From: Enoplosus armatus
Lineage: Eukaryota; Chordata; Actinopteri; Centrarchiformes; Enoplosidae
Reading direction: 5' to 3'
Assembly: GCF_043641665.1 (NCBI RefSeq)
Contig: NC_092195.1
Span: 18,124,774 to 18,188,773, forward strand
DNA length: 64,000 bases
Below, piece after piece: positions 25,140 to 44,941 of this stretch. The position numbers and the translations under genes are program-made. The notes beneath the pieces were generated by a model. That model searched no databases and had not been told where the DNA came from. It was given only the letters and a program-made list of their open reading frames with translations. Within the stretch, counting starts at the first letter, position 1; each line of letters opens with the position of its first letter.

Positions 25140-25325
25140 AAAATCCCAAACCGGAATAGCCTTTCTAACTTCGGTTCGCTTGACACAGACGTCAGTTCGC
25201 TTCAGACTGCGAAGTGAAACTTCCTGACCGCGTCTCACTTTTCTAATACACGCGGGGCGAGCGGCCACTAATAGCTGCCTTCGTCCGAGCTGTCTGTAAC
25301 GGAAAACAGCGGTTTTAGCTGCACG
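25140..25325 (+). promoter_or_regulatory. pithd1: Putative pithd1 promoter
   Basis: Short GC-richer island before the pithd1 ATG with an ETS-type ACCGGAA (~25150) and a CRE-like GACGTCAG (~25189). No TATA box. Inferred from motifs. Confidence 0.45.
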
Positions 25326-28300
25326 ATGTCCGGGCACGGTCACGGTCATGGGCACGGGCACGGCTGCGGGTGCGGGGGAGAGCACGAGCCCGCGGAGAGG
25401 GGCCTGGAGTATGGACTCTATCGGCGGATCGACCTGGAGAAGCTGCAGTGCCTGAACGAGAGCCGAGACGGAGATGGGAAGCTGGTGTTCAAACCGTGGG
25501 ATAAGCGGAACGAGCGGGACAAGGTAACGTCCGTACAGAGCCTCTCCCCCGGTCGTTCATCCTGTCTGAGCCCCCCACCCTGTGGTGGATGTACAGACAG
25601 AAATTACACTGGTGTTTACTGTCTGTGGAGCTCCTGTCGCTGAGGCTCACTGCGCAGTTATTCAAACAAACACAGCTTTATTAACATCACCGAGGCTGAC
25701 AAATCACATGAGGCTGCAGTCTGAGTCTGCTTAGAATAAAGTCTTGAACACACCAGCCTGTCCAGAGCTTAGGCAATGTGGTGGAAAGTAAATTAACTTA
25801 GTACTTACTCATGTTTGAGGTACTTTGCTTGAGTATTTTTACTTCATCCACCATAGTTCAAAGCCGAATATTGTAATTTTTTACTTCACTACATTTATTA
25901 GACTGCTGTGGTCAAGTCAATTTTATTCATATGGCCCAATATCACAAATGTGCCTCAAGGGGCTTTACCTTTCTGCACATCATAGACCAATCAGAGTTTA
26001 AGTAGTAAAGGACTTTTACTTGCAATGGAGTATTTTCACATTGTTTTAGTGGTACTTTTACTGTTGAAATCATCAGAATCAGAATCAGATCAGAATCAGA
26101 AATACTTTATTGATCCCCGGGGGGAAATTGTACAGTACCGGTGCTCCCATTCAAGAGTAGAAGTAGCATAATTTAGAACTAAAAGTTTGTACAAAATATA
26201 AAAATAAGAAATACAAAATACAAAATATACACATTTACAGTATTTAAGTGAAATGAGGTGAAATGAAAAATGAAATGAAAATACAAAATATACACATTTA
26301 CAGTTTTTAAGTGAAATGAGGTAAAAATTTATACAATAACAATGTATATGTATGTATGTGTTGCACTAAAGTACTGAAGTGTGTGACTATATATGTATTG
26401 CACTTAAACATTTTGAATAAATAGTGAGGTGGTGTATGAACAGGTGAGGTAGATACAGATACAGATACGGATTCCAGTCTCTTCCTGAGTGTCTGACATT
26501 CAGAGAGAGGAGTTAAACAGTCTGATGGACACAGGCAGGAATGATTTCCTGTGTCGCTCAGTTGTGCATTTGGGAGCAATGAGTCTCCCACTGAAGGTGC
26601 TCTTGTGTCCGACCAGTACATCATGGAGAGGATGTGAAACATTGTCCAAGATGCCCCGCAGCTTAGACAGCATCCTCCTCTCTGACACCACCGTCAGAGA
26701 GTCCAGCTCCACCCCCACAACGTCACTGGCCTTGCGGATCAGTTTGTTTAGTCTGTTGGAGTCCGCCATCATAATAATGATGTTAATAATAATATTTAAA
26801 AATATTGATATACCGATATATACTGGCAAAATCACAGTTAAAGTAGTCAATCTGATGTTTGTAACTATCTTTTTCATCATTGATTCATTTGTAGATTATT
26901 TTCTTGATGAATTGATGAATTGGTTTATCTATAAAATGTCAGAGTCCAAGGTGACACATTCAAATTGACCAACAGTCCAACACCCAAAAATACAGTATTC
27001 ATTTCTATCACATGAGCTAATTCTCATACTATAGAAATTGACTTAATCGATAAGGAATTCATAATTACCATAGTAGCCATTTAATTGTTTCAGCTCTACA
27101 TAATATAACACAGTCAACTTGACATCTTGCATAACTAAACCGATTGTATTTTATTGGAGGAAGGTTTAGTTGTTTCATAATGTCCAGTTCTGATATGCTC
27201 ATGCTGGTGTCAGTGTGGCCCAAAAACCAGTCAAACCAGTATCCCAATCTGATAATGTAATGTTTTATTGCTGCTGCGAGTCTGTGATCACTCAGAAAGG
27301 ATTGACACTCGTTTTGTCTTTTGTCTTTTAGTATGTGGAGAGCGACGCAGATGAAGAGCTGCTGTTCAACATCCCGTAAGTCCTAAAATCATCATCGTCA
27401 TCATCATCAGTCTGAACTTTAACCTTTTCTCCTCAATGAACACATTTTATTCTGTCATGCCTGTGTACATGTTCATTAAAACAGTATATTTGTAGATGCA
27501 ACAAACAAGTGAAGACGGTGCAGGAGGACAGTGTGTAATTACTTTTATTAGCATGAAATGTGTTGGTATGTAAGTTAACATGGTTCTTCTTCACCAACAA
27601 TAATAAGACTCTTTTAAGGTTTTTTCTTTCGATTCTGCCTCTAATTTCATTTTAGTTTTTTCATAATACCATTCATCTCTTGTGACAGCTTCTGCTTTCT
27701 TATCGTCTTTCACAGCGTCCTGTTTTTTTTGTCCTGATTGTGTCTCTTTGTGATTTTTTAGCAGCGAAGGTATCGATGTGTCATCTCTTTCAGTTTTACA
27801 GGCAGCGTGAAGCTGAAAGGCCTCATCATCTCCGGAGAAGATAACGACTCTCATCCAGCTGAGATACGACTGTGAGTCTGTCTGTCACTTGGTAACACAG
27901 AGTAAACCCAACCGGATTTGAACTGGAGACTTTGCAGTCACTTGATCAGCGTCTGAAACACCCTACATTACACAAAAAGAAACAATAAGAAACTAAGTGC
28001 TTCAATCCCTCCCCTCACTAGGTGGCAGAGATATCATGAAAGTTACTTATTTTTCACTCCAGGTACAAGAACATCCCTCAGATGTCGTTTGACGACACCG
28101 GCAGAGAACCTGAACAGGCCTTCAGACTCAACAGAGATCCCGGCGCTGAGCTGGAGTACCCGACAAAGTGAGAGCATGAACAGTTTTTTATTTTATTGCC
28201 TTCAAGCAGGAAATGATGTTATTCTTGTTAAACACTCACAGCGTGTTCTTTTAGTTTCCTCCTGATTGTAGTAGAGGTCATTGTTGGCTGCTAGCTTGAT

Positions 28301-30250
28301 CTCTGATAGCCACAACCAGCTCACTGCTGACCAAGCTTACAGGAAGATGGTTGTTGAAAAGCCTACAGCAGGCAACACGCAGGGTCACAGACAAACAAAG
28401 CCTGGTAACATAAAATACACTGTTGATTGCACCTTTTTATTGGCACAGATGTTGCACAATTTAGCTTTAAGTGACATATCTGCCTAGATTGACATTTCTT
28501 TGTCACTTAACTGTGAAATCCTCCAAAGGCTTTTAGGTTTGCTCATGATTGATTTTCCAGGCAGTTTTCACAAGAGATGGAGATAGAGAAGTGATGAAGT
28601 CATGTAGCTGGTATGTACGATGCTCAATGAAACGATGCAGTGAAATCCAATGTTTGTGATCTGGTCAAAGAAGCGTTCAAAACACAAGTGGAGCCAACTG
28701 TCTGTTTTTCTTTCTATTTGTCTCGGTGAGTCATGCTTGTCTCCACTTGTATGTGTGTGTGTTTTTCTATTGGGATGTTTGATTCCTCCTTTACAAAGAG
28801 TCACTACTCCGTCCTGGGCGGTTCTGTGTTGCCTCCTTTTGAGTATGAATTTAATTTCCAAGCTGTCTCAAACTGAAGTGTCTTCCCGTTTGACTTCCAG
28901 GATCGCTCGTTTCTCCAATGTTCACCACCTCTCCATCCACATCTCAAAGAACTTTGGAGCCGAGAGCACCAGGGTCTACTACATCGGTCTGAGGGGAGAA
29001 TACTCAGAGGTGAGTCTGTTGAATCCTGTCATTTCTTTCTGATCATCTAAAAATACCTTAATAATGACCATAAAGTTGAATCAACCCCTCTTGAAAACAA
29101 AAACTGAACATTATTCATTGCAGGACTGCATTAGTTTAAGCTAGGTGCAGCGAGTGGATATTCTTTAATGTTTGTGCTGTTATTAATCTTCTACGAGTTC
29201 CTACATGTTCCTACCCTGAGTGTGTTTTTTTCTAACTGTTTCACGGTTGATTTGGCTATGTGTGTCAGGTCCTAACTGCATTGAAAGGACATATTATTTT
29301 GACTAATCTTTTAACCCGAGGGCAGCAGATTCTTTCCCAAAATATTTTGGTATCTCTCTGGTGTTACTCAGTTTCCCTTCCATCTTCCATCCTCCATCCA
29401 TTGTCTGTCATTTAGTGCGATGCTCTTTTTTTATTAACACCAAACAGTTCACGTTTACTGCAGCTTTATCAAACCATGACGTTTCCCACCTTCATTTTAA
29501 GAGTGAATTCTGTCTTCTTGTTTGATTAAATCAGCACTGAATGTTCCTACTCGTGCGTCACGGGTTGCCACTTTGCCACACAGCTCAGAATAGCAAAGAT
29601 GCAGCCGCACAGTCGGTTCAGCTTGATTAAGGTCCTGTTTGTACCATATTTTCAATTTTTTTTCTTTGAGTCTTTGTTGTCACTCTCATGAGGCTTGTTG
29701 TCTGAGCTTTTCAAAGAGATCACAGTTTTATTAGGGAGGGGTTCCACTGAGGAGGCACAGAGCCGCTGCAAATTGTATATGACCAGGACCAAACGTGAAG
29801 CTGAGTAAAAGTTGAATGAATCTGATTCATTTGGAAACAATAAAAAAAGTAAAAAGTAATTTTTAATCAAACATTTTGTGGTTCCAGCTTCTTGGTTGTG
29901 AAACTGAAATATCTTTGGGTTTTGGGACAAAAGAAGCAATTTGAAAATCTCCAGATGAATCTAGTTATTTATTTTGTTATTTATTTTTACAAAATAAAAA
30001 TACAATTAATTTTCTTTTACGAGTGTAGGACAAGTGTATAACCAGCTGCTCCCCCTCCTCAGCCCCGTCTTTCTTTAATTTAAAAACGCTATATTTATAA
30101 ATGTTTGTCTTCGCTGTATGCCAACTTGTTTCTCTCTGATTTCTTTAGGCTCACAGACATGAAGTGACGATCTGTAACTACGAGGCATCAGCAAACCCTG
30201 CAGATCACAAAGTGGAGAGCATCATCCCGCAAACCAACTTCATTTCTTGA
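25326..30250 (+). CDS. pithd1: PITH domain-containing protein 1
   Basis: Six exons join in frame: 25326-25523, 27332-27375, 27794-27871, 28063-28167, 28901-29009, 30149-30250 (636 nt, 211 aa, the same length as human PITHD1). The N-terminus is a His-Gly repeat followed by a Cys-Gly pair, then the PITH domain from about residue 28 to 195. Strong landmarks are RIDLEKLQCLNESRDG, VESDADEELLFNIPFTG, YKNIPQMSFDD, FSNVHHLSIHISKNFG and HEVTICNYEASANPADHKV. The C-terminus ends TNFIS. The PITH fold is known as the proteasome-interacting partner of thioredoxin-like proteins, and human PITHD1 has been tied to proteasomes and to RUNX1 expression. All introns are GT-AG. The position between eloa and lypla2 is the same as in human. 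Confidence 0.97.
25781..26059. mobile_element. MITE with a second repeat nested in it
   Basis: Starts GTGGTGGAAAGTAAATTAAC. At about 25915-26000 it is interrupted by another fish repeat reading TCAATTTTATTCATATGGCC then GTGCCTCAAGGGGCTTTAC, after which the first repeat resumes (GGACTTTTACTTGCAATGG). Confidence 0.65.
26077..26780 (-). mobile_element. 5'-truncated LINE, C-terminal reverse transcriptase remnant and 3' tail
   Basis: Read on the minus strand, 26780-26500 encodes the fragment NRLNKLIRKASDVVGVELDS and later RHRKSFLPVSIRLFN, the C-terminal tail typical of fish L2/CR1-clade (Rex1 or Maui-like) LINE polyproteins. The element ends on the left with GGGGATCAATAAAGTATTTC and a short TTCTGA repeat, the usual 3' end of these LINEs. 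No catalytic motif is present; it is a dead fragment. Confidence 0.75.
26815..27110. repeat. Dispersed repeat (ATTAATCGATTAG-like) in pithd1 intron 1
   Basis: Words TAGATTATTTTCTTGATGAA and CTATAAAATGTCAGAG match a common fish repeat. Edges uncertain. Confidence 0.5.
29800..29950. repeat. Dispersed repeat fragment in pithd1 intron 5
   Basis: Words GGTTCCAGCTTCTTGGTTGTG and AAACTGAAATATCTTTGGG match the same ATTAATCG-type fish repeat family. Short, diverged copy. Confidence 0.45.
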
Positions 30251-30465
30251 AAGCTTCAGAGGGGAAGGGAAGAGGAAGAGAAGGAGGAAGATGAGGGGAG
30301 GTTTCAGTGGCGTCTGCTTGACAATAGTCAAAAAGTCAAAGATGAGTCCAACGCTGCGTACCGGCAGGTTGGTTGAGCTCGACCAGGACTGAGCACGGAG
30401 ATCTGAAGACCGGAAAGCTTCAGATGTGTCTGGAAGTGCTGAGTTGTTGCTCTGTTTTCTGTGGC

Positions 30466-30471
30466 AATAAA
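30466..30471 (+). terminator. pithd1: pithd1 poly(A) signal
   Basis: AATAAA 216 bases after the stop codon, the first strong signal in a short 3' UTR. Confidence 0.7.
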
Positions 30472-30489
30472 GAGTGAATGCTTAATGTG

Positions 30490-32130
30490 GGCAAAAAGCT
30501 TAATAATAAATGCATGAAACATTTGACACTCAGATAAAGTCTGTTGTTTCCAGTTTAACCTGTATACTCTGATTCATGTCTAAAGATACACTTCAATTAA
30601 GTGACCGCTTATCTTAAATAAAACGCTGCAGGCTGGAAATAAACCAAGTGATTGTACTTTTTGATTAATGATTAATGATTGTTTGGTTGCCATGTTTACG
30701 CTCTGGATTCATAATTATCTTCACACAATGATTTTTAGGTATGAACGTGTGAAGAAAGTTAATTTGTGCTCAAAAATCTGCAGAAAAAAAGATACACGGC
30801 TTAAACACAGTCAGAAAATACACATTTTAAACCACTCTGGATACATTCTTTTTAAATGCCTAAAAATGCCTAAAAATGCATATAATGCCGATAAAACTAT
30901 ATTATTTTCCATTTGTAGAGCCAACAAGTTCAGTAACTGGTGCTGTATATTTTCTGCCATCTAGTGGTTTATTACATGTTTGAGCAAGTTTCTATAGTCT
31001 GAAATGCTCTATTAATCTTTATTCAGTTTATCTCTGATGAGATGAATTCCCGACAGCTGCAAGGTGCGTTGACACAGTTAATTAAGTAAATGTGATGTCA
31101 TCTGAGGGAGAATGAGGTTAGTGGAGTCGAGGATTTCACAGGAAGCTTTTTATTCACAGCAGACGTGAACAGGCTGAGCTGTAATTCCTCTACAGTAACG
31201 CTACAGCACAAAAATGTCACATCCATTTAGCCATTTGACAGGCCAGAGCCACGAACTCCCTAAAAACAGTCTCGTTAAGGCGTTGTATCATTCATGAGTT
31301 CATTGAGTCAGTAATGCAGTGTGTCATCATGCAGTCAGTGGCAGCCTGTGAGTGCATTTATGGGAATGTGTAAACTCAGTGTGGAGGAATAGATGTCAGG
31401 AGAAAATATGATGGCCAAATGGAAGATGAATTAGTTTAATGCTTGACAGTGAGCTTAAATGTTTCAGGTAACTGTTATACATGCAATATAATGTCTGCTC
31501 TATGAATTTATACTTGGTGATGTAGTAGATGTTTATGTTGATCTTATTAGCTCACATACTTTTTTCAGAACTTTTTTTCAGAAGTAAATATTTATAAATA
31601 CACGTTTAATTTTGTTTAAAGGGTCAGTTCACCCAATTAAACACACCCTCACTTACTGAGAACTCAGTAGCAGCGTGTCTTTACAACTACAGTGTCCCAT
31701 TTTACTCTGGATATGAACTACAGAAGCCATGAATACCATTTTCAATGCTGTCAGCACCTCAAACCAAATGGAAATAAACTGCAATTGAAACTAAAGTTGG
31801 GAAACATGTATATTGACATTGTATGTTGTTGATCATTGTTGTTTTTTATATTTATATACACTATGTACATACTATGTTTAGTTTTACCTATCTTTGTTCA
31901 CTTTCGTTGTCCTTGTGTTTAGCTCAATGTCTTTTTCTACCTTCCTGTAAATTGTTCTGTGTGTAGGCACAGTCTATATTGATCTATATTATATAAAGAT
32001 ATATTGATAATATATCTGCAATTTTGTGAGGAAATACAATCGTGATCATGGATTTATTATAAGATAATAAGAAAATAAGCTCTCATGATTTACGGTATCC
32101 ATGATCGTGATCTACAGCAGGGCGTTGCTA
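30490..32130. other. pithd1-lypla2 intergenic region
   Basis: About 1.6 kb, AT-rich, with no gene seen. A stretch at 31618-31800 begins AAAGGGTCAGTTCACCCAAT, a common fish repeat. An imperfect inverted repeat sits at 32039-32112, just before the lypla2 promoter. Confidence 0.65.
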
Positions 32131-32222
32131 TGTGATGACGTCTCTACGTTCTATCCCCGCCCCCTGCTTGTGTGCGGCCAGTAGCGGAAGTTCCGTTCCG
32201 TCGAGAACTGGGACAGCAAGCG
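32125..32222 (+). promoter_or_regulatory. lypla2: lypla2 promoter and non-coding exon 1
   Basis: A tight cluster of CRE-like GATGACGTCT, GC-box CCCCGCCCCC and ETS-type GCGGAAGTTCC precedes a perfect donor GCG|GTGAGT at 32222/32223. The exon therefore ends at 32222; its start is probably around 32165-32180. The next exon is at 37837. Confidence 0.65.
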
Positions 32223-32946
32223 GTGAGTGTATGAATTTGTATTAGCCGACGGGCCGCGGGTTTAATTTTTACCACTTTATCCCGGACCAAACTGATGGTT
32301 GTTTGAGTCTTTTGGTGCTTAAGGTGGTTTCGAAAAAACGGCTCGTGTTAGAGGTCCGAATTTGAATCGCAGCGTTAGCCTGAGGTAGACGAAGAGAGAC
32401 ACCGGCAGAAGACAATACAATCAATGTGTGTGTGCGTCGTTAGCTAGCAGCTGTACTACCACTAGCCCCAGTTACTGTGTAGATGTGTGTGTGGCCAGCT
32501 AAACAGGGATTAAACCCGAGTGCTCTGCACTGCTGAATGCCATCACTACTGATGATGATGATGATGTTGATGGGTCGTATAACGTCTAGCTAAGCTTCAA
32601 CCATTCATTGTCTCCTTCCTCTTCGACACCCCCACCATCCGCTTCCTCTGCTTCAGCTATCGCAACAAATTATTTGTATTTGACAACATTAGCCGGTTTA
32701 ACCTCACTGCTTTCGGATTGATCTTTTGACTGCAGTGTGTTTCTACTCCAGCTAGCTAGCCGAGCTATTAACCTCCAGCAGCGGGCGGAGAGCAGGGTTA
32801 GCTGCTGGTGGATTGTGTGTATGTGTGTGTGGGAAGGGGGGGGGGGGTTGCCTGTCACTCAATGCCGCATATTATCCTGTTGTTCCTGTTGTGCCAGCCA
32901 TCCGAGGCCATTGAGCAAAGAGCTCTCTGAATGCAGCAGCCTGGTG

Positions 32947-32950
<4 letters not shown>

Positions 32951-32981
<31 letters not shown>

Positions 32982-33000
32982 AGCCGATTGACGTCCACAC

Positions 33001-33033
<33 letters not shown>
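32951..33033. repeat. Facing (TG)n and (CA)n microsatellites
   Basis: A TG run of about 14 units (32951-32979), a 15-base spacer, then a CA run of about 18 units with one CG break (32995-33033). Together they form an inverted repeat able to fold into a long hairpin. Confidence 0.95.
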
Positions 33034-33037
<4 letters not shown>

Positions 33038-33809
33038 GCAGCACGCTTTTGTTTTTTGTGTTTGACTTAAATGTAATTGAAGTCATGCAGGATGGAGACT
33101 CGTGATGTGCTTTAAGTTGGCTGCAACATGGGCGGCGTTTTTCTTTTCTTTCTTTCTTTACTGGGTTGTGTCACCTAAAAGACATTCCTATTGACTTATG
33201 CTTTCCAACATTTTGACTCAAACATACATTTATATGTATTGATATGATATGTATTTTATTGTGACAGAGCAGTGTCACTTTCAGCCTTTGATATCAGGAC
33301 AACATTAACACTAAATCAAGATATCATGATGACCAAAATGCAAGTCATTTGACAGAATCCTTATTCATATCAATCAGCTATATCCCCTAAATCAAATTGT
33401 AACCGTATTTGAAAGCATTTTTGGGCATTTTATTCTTTTAGTAGACAGTTGATGATAGAAAGATGGCGTTGAATGAGGGGGTAGAGAGATGGCGGATGGC
33501 ATGCAGCAGAGCTCCCTGGCTGGACTCGATGAAGTTCATTGTCACACCTTGAACCTGTAGGCCATAACACGACACCCCAACCAGCCGTAACCTTTGTAAC
33601 ATGCAGTTACAAGTCAATGTAGTAAATGTAAAGATAATAGTAAAACATGCCCCCAGAGTTAAAGGCAAGGTCTTAAAAATGAAATTAATACAATTTACAA
33701 TGATTATAAATCATTAAAAAGCAGCAGATCCTCAGATTTTAGTAGCTGTAACCAGCAAATGTTTGGCTTTTTTTGTTTGAAAAATCACTTAAAAGAATAA
33801 CCAAGTCAG

Positions 33810-34085
33810 AGCTGAAATGATTAGTCGATCAACAGAGAATTAATCGCCACAAGTTGTCACAATCAATTAATTGTTTTATCTATTTCTCACACAAAAGTAC
33901 AACATTCACTGCTTCCAGCTTTGCTAATGTGATGAATTTCTCTTTTATATGTTCATAAGTATTTGTGAGTTGTAGACTGATTATCAGACAAAACAAGCAA
34001 TTTGTAGATGTTTTCCACTGGACATTTTATAGAGCAATCAAAAACATAATTAAGACAAAATAATTATCACAGTCACATCCCTAAT
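33810..34085. repeat. Dispersed teleost repeat (ATTAATCGATTAG family)
   Basis: Begins GCTGAAATGATTAGTCGATC, with CAATCAATTAATTGTTTTATC inside and ATTATCAGACAAAACAAGC. It ends near ATAATTATCACAGTCACATCC. Diverged copy. Confidence 0.6.
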
Positions 34086-34919
34086 AACAGCCTTTGACAC
34101 CCAGAGAAGACTCAAAATATCTCAATGACAAAAAAATCCAATCAGCAATATGTAATTTCTACCCATGCGTTTTAAGGCTTCCCTGGAAGTGAATGTATAG
34201 TTGGTGCCTTTCCATCTACGGCTTAAATATTCATGATTACTGGCAAAGGGTCGTGGTAAATTAAAGGAAACATAATCAGATTGTTGCTGCATACACTCAG
34301 CTGTTTAAGGAGTGCACGGTCAGGAGATGGAATCATTGATTAAGTAGATTAAGTAGAATGAGAAGAAATGGAAGAACTAGTCAAACGTTTTTTGAGGCCT
34401 AACCTAAATTGGACTAGATGCTTGTACAAAGCGTGACATTATTTTTAACCACCGGCCTCCTCCAGAAGCGTAGAGAGTGAGCCATTGTTTCTTAGAGCGG
34501 GCATTGAAAACCCACATGGTGCATTATGCTGGCAGTCGACGTTGCGGGTCATTGTTAATCTGCTGAACAATAACAGGTGGAAAAATGGGTATAAAAGTGA
34601 TAAATCGCCTCTTTGCATATGCTACCTATTTTGGGGACTTGTCCTACTTGTCCGAGCAGATTGTCCAATGTTCCTGCACTCCTCCATCTCTATCTTTTCT
34701 TATCATCTCTTTCTTTCACTCCTCTTCTGGTGCGGTCTGCTTTAAGCCCTATTATCTTTGTGGCTCTGTCTGTTCCCACTTGGGCCAGGGGGCAGCGAAG
34801 TTACATTTGTTAAGAAAAAAGGGTTCTTAACACTGAATTAAGGTTATTTGGTGCCAATGAATGCACATCTCGTGATGCACATTTTAATCACATCACATTT
34901 TGTTAGTGTCAGAAACATT

Positions 34920-35476
34920 CAGTGGTAAAAGAAGTACTCACGTCTTTTACTTAAGTTAAAGTACTTTTATCAAGTCCTGCATTTAAATCTTACTTAAGAA
35001 GTACAGACTTTTTAGCAGTAAATTGTACTTAAAGTATAAAAGGTAGAAGTGCTCATACTTCAGAAAAATGGCTCCTGTGACTATTATAATATTTTGTCTG
35101 ACAGTATTAGATTGTTACTGTTATTGTACTGTTGTAAAGTTAAGTAGTTTAGTCCAGTGGTTCCCAACCTAGGGGTCAGGCCCCCTTCAAAGGATCATAA
35201 AATAAATCTCAGGGGTTGTGAGATGATTAATGCGAGTGCCCTGAACTGATGCCCTCCTTACATTACTACTGTAACATTACATTAATTGTAGGGTGAGTTT
35301 TTCCCCTGTATCCTCATCCTAAAATCGACAGTAAATTCACATTTTAAAGCTGATATTTAAAATGTAGTATTTCCCTCTGAACCATTGTGTAAAGTAACCA
35401 TGTAAAATACAAGAACCATAACATTGTATTTAAAAATACTTTTGGAGTAAATATACTTAGTTCCATTCAACCACTG
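34920..35476. mobile_element. hAT-like MITE with nested CAGTGGTTCCCAA repeat
   Basis: Left end CAGTGGTAAAAGAAGTACTC and right end TTCCATTCAACCACTG bracket about 557 bp. At about 35155 the wording changes to CCAGTGGTTCCCAACCTAGG, the start of a different element; the first family's words return near 35360 (AGTATTTCCCTCTGAAC). Confidence 0.8.
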
Positions 35477-36839
35477 AAAAAAACCTATACTTTTTCCTTC
35501 TGATACCGTTTGATGCTTGAATGTTCAAACCAGAACTTTGCAGCACTGAAAGAGACTATTTCCTGGTGCTTAACCCTGCCCAGTTATTATTCAGCTATTA
35601 CTCATTTATCAAGGGTCAGGATGCAGGGCAAAAACAACCTTTTGTCTACACTTTGGACGCTTAAATCACACATTTACCGTCCACTTCCACGTATTTTAGC
35701 TTTGAATTTGACCTTCAGAAGATAATTTGTCACCTGCCAAAGAGCACACGCACAGGCCACAGGAAGAACCGAGTGGCATTTAACTGCTCGGCCATAACAG
35801 CGGTGGAATTTTAACACCCACAGAGTATAATCCCGCTCAAGGTTTACACATTAACCTTTGTGTTTCAGACATTTTCCCGTCTCCTCTTCGCCTGTTTGCC
35901 AATCACGCCATCCGACCTGCCTGTTATGTCTTGCCTCATTCTATCCCACATCATCAGAAAGTGAGAGGGCATTAAGGAGCCAAGGCTTTTACTGCTCGAC
36001 TTTACTGTAAAACAACCACCACCTGATCTCATGCTTGTTATCGGTGGATGTCTCACTGTGGGGAGGGATTTGGTGTGTGTGGCCGAACATTACAGGGAGG
36101 GAGTGTGTTTCATTTGGTTAATGAGTCTTGTCACTTGCTGACTACAGAAACCTGCCCAACACAAACACCTCATGACTGCCGTTTTGGGCCCAGCAGCAGG
36201 TTCATTATGTGTTTGTGTGTAAGTGGTATGTTCAGCTTTGTTGTTCCTGTCTGCGGACTGAATGGCTGCGCTGATAACCAGAGAGCTGTTCATTGTCAAA
36301 CTTCATGACAGACACCACTGTACACGACGCTGCCCCATTACATGCGTCTGACCCTGTTTTACAGTTTTACCCTGTTTACATCCTGGTGATTTGAACATTC
36401 GGTTTTTGACTATTGTGAGGAACTTTGCAGGAAGAGAATCGTAATGAACATTTTTTAATCTGCACACAGGTTTTACCTAACCAAAAGAGAATTTAAAACA
36501 TTTCAGTTATTGTGCTTTCAAGGTCGATTTGATCAATTGGTCGATCAACACAAAATTAATCGTCAAAAGAGCCCGACCAATACTGGATTTTGTGACTTTT
36601 TACATAAACGTTGTAACAGATCGCTACAGATTTTTTTTTCTTCAAAGAATTGCAATCAAAAAGATTTTAGCCAGAACATTTTACAGTTTTACATTTACAG
36701 AAACTCATCAGTGCTCTCTGGTGGACAAACTGTAAAAATAAATTGGCATTTCTGTACAGATATTTCTTGTTACTGATCGGCTGACATACACACCGATACC
36801 AATATATGCAAAAAAACTATTGGCTGAGTTCATCAGTCT

Positions 36840-37045
36840 AGCTCCAATCAGTACATGACAAATATTGCCATTTTTCCTCAAATGTGAAGATTTGCTGTTT
36901 TTCTTTGTCATATGTGACAGTAAAAAGCTTTAGGTTTTGGACTTTTTGTCGTTTTTATTTTGCATTTAACAGACTACACAATTAATTGAGAAAATAATCT
37001 GCAGATTATTCCATAATGAAAATAGTTGTTATTTGCAGCCCTAAT
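36840..37045. repeat. Dispersed teleost repeat (ATTAATCGATTAG family)
   Basis: CTCAAATGTGAAGATTTGCTG, then ACTACACAATTAATTGAG, then ATAGTTGTTATTTGCAGCCC. Typical 3' half of the family. Confidence 0.6.
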
Positions 37046-37851
37046 GATATTCCAACAAATAATTTTAATGATATGTAAATAGCTGTATTATTAATTCACA
37101 AATGTTGTACTTACATCTTTTACTAAAATGAGCGCTGTCCTGTACTGTTTATCTTTGACTGATTTTTAATTCTTGTGTCTCTTACTGTGAAGAAAAATAT
37201 AGATTGTAATGATTTTTAATTTACTAAGCACAAGTGCAGGAAGTGGAGGTAATTACACTTCACCAATCAGAGGGTATGGCTGCCTGTTTGTAACCTGACA
37301 GGCAAAACCCGGGGCTAAAATATTCCACCGCGCACTCACTGCTGCTCATAAAGCTTATTGCTCTGAGTGATACTCAGCAAGTCTTTCCCAATTTAATATG
37401 ACGTAATCAAATGACTCCAGAGCCTCGAGCTGGTTCATTAGAAGAAAAGTATACTGCCTGTGTAAACTGATATCTACTTGTATTATTAAAAACATTTAGC
37501 ATCCAGAAAATGCTCGGGAAGATTAGGGTCTTGACTAATCTCTCTACAGCCACGGGAATAAAAGATGTAAAGTTTAAACTTTGAGTAGATGCTTTAATAT
37601 TTGCTGTTATATCTTGTCATGTGAACAGTCTCATGATTGTTATAAAGCGGCTGGTAAGTCCAGGAATCATGCGGAAAATAAACAGGGACATTTTGCAAAT
37701 TGCTCAAAAATGTCTGAAAATGAAGTTAAATGAAGCTTTTTGTTTGGTCTCAATGCGCATGGCTCCATGTTTTATGTAGCTGTGTGATCTATATTCGGCT
37801 GACCTCTGGTGTTTGTGTCCTCTCCTCTGACTCCAGCACCCCCTACAGTGT

Positions 37852-44941
<7,090 letters not shown>

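Larger units (their letters stand above)
22196..25325. other. eloa 3' UTR and eloa-pithd1 intergenic region
   Basis: No protein gene seen. It holds an AC microsatellite (22285-22312) and one large MITE (22551-23133). An AATAAA at 23704-23709 could end a long eloa 3' UTR; others lie near 24228, so the true end is not settled. The right end is the pithd1 promoter. Confidence 0.65.
25524..27331. other. pithd1 intron 1
   Basis: 1.8 kb intron almost filled by repeats: a MITE with an insertion (25781-26059), a LINE 3' end (26077-26780) and an ATTAATCG-type repeat (26815-27110). Confidence 0.7.
32223..37836. other. lypla2 intron 1
   Basis: 5.6 kb first intron with no coding features. It contains a G run (32837-32848), a facing pair of TG and CA microsatellites (32951-33033), one nested MITE (34920-35476) and ATTAATCG-type repeats (33810-34085, 36840-37045). 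Confidence 0.75.
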
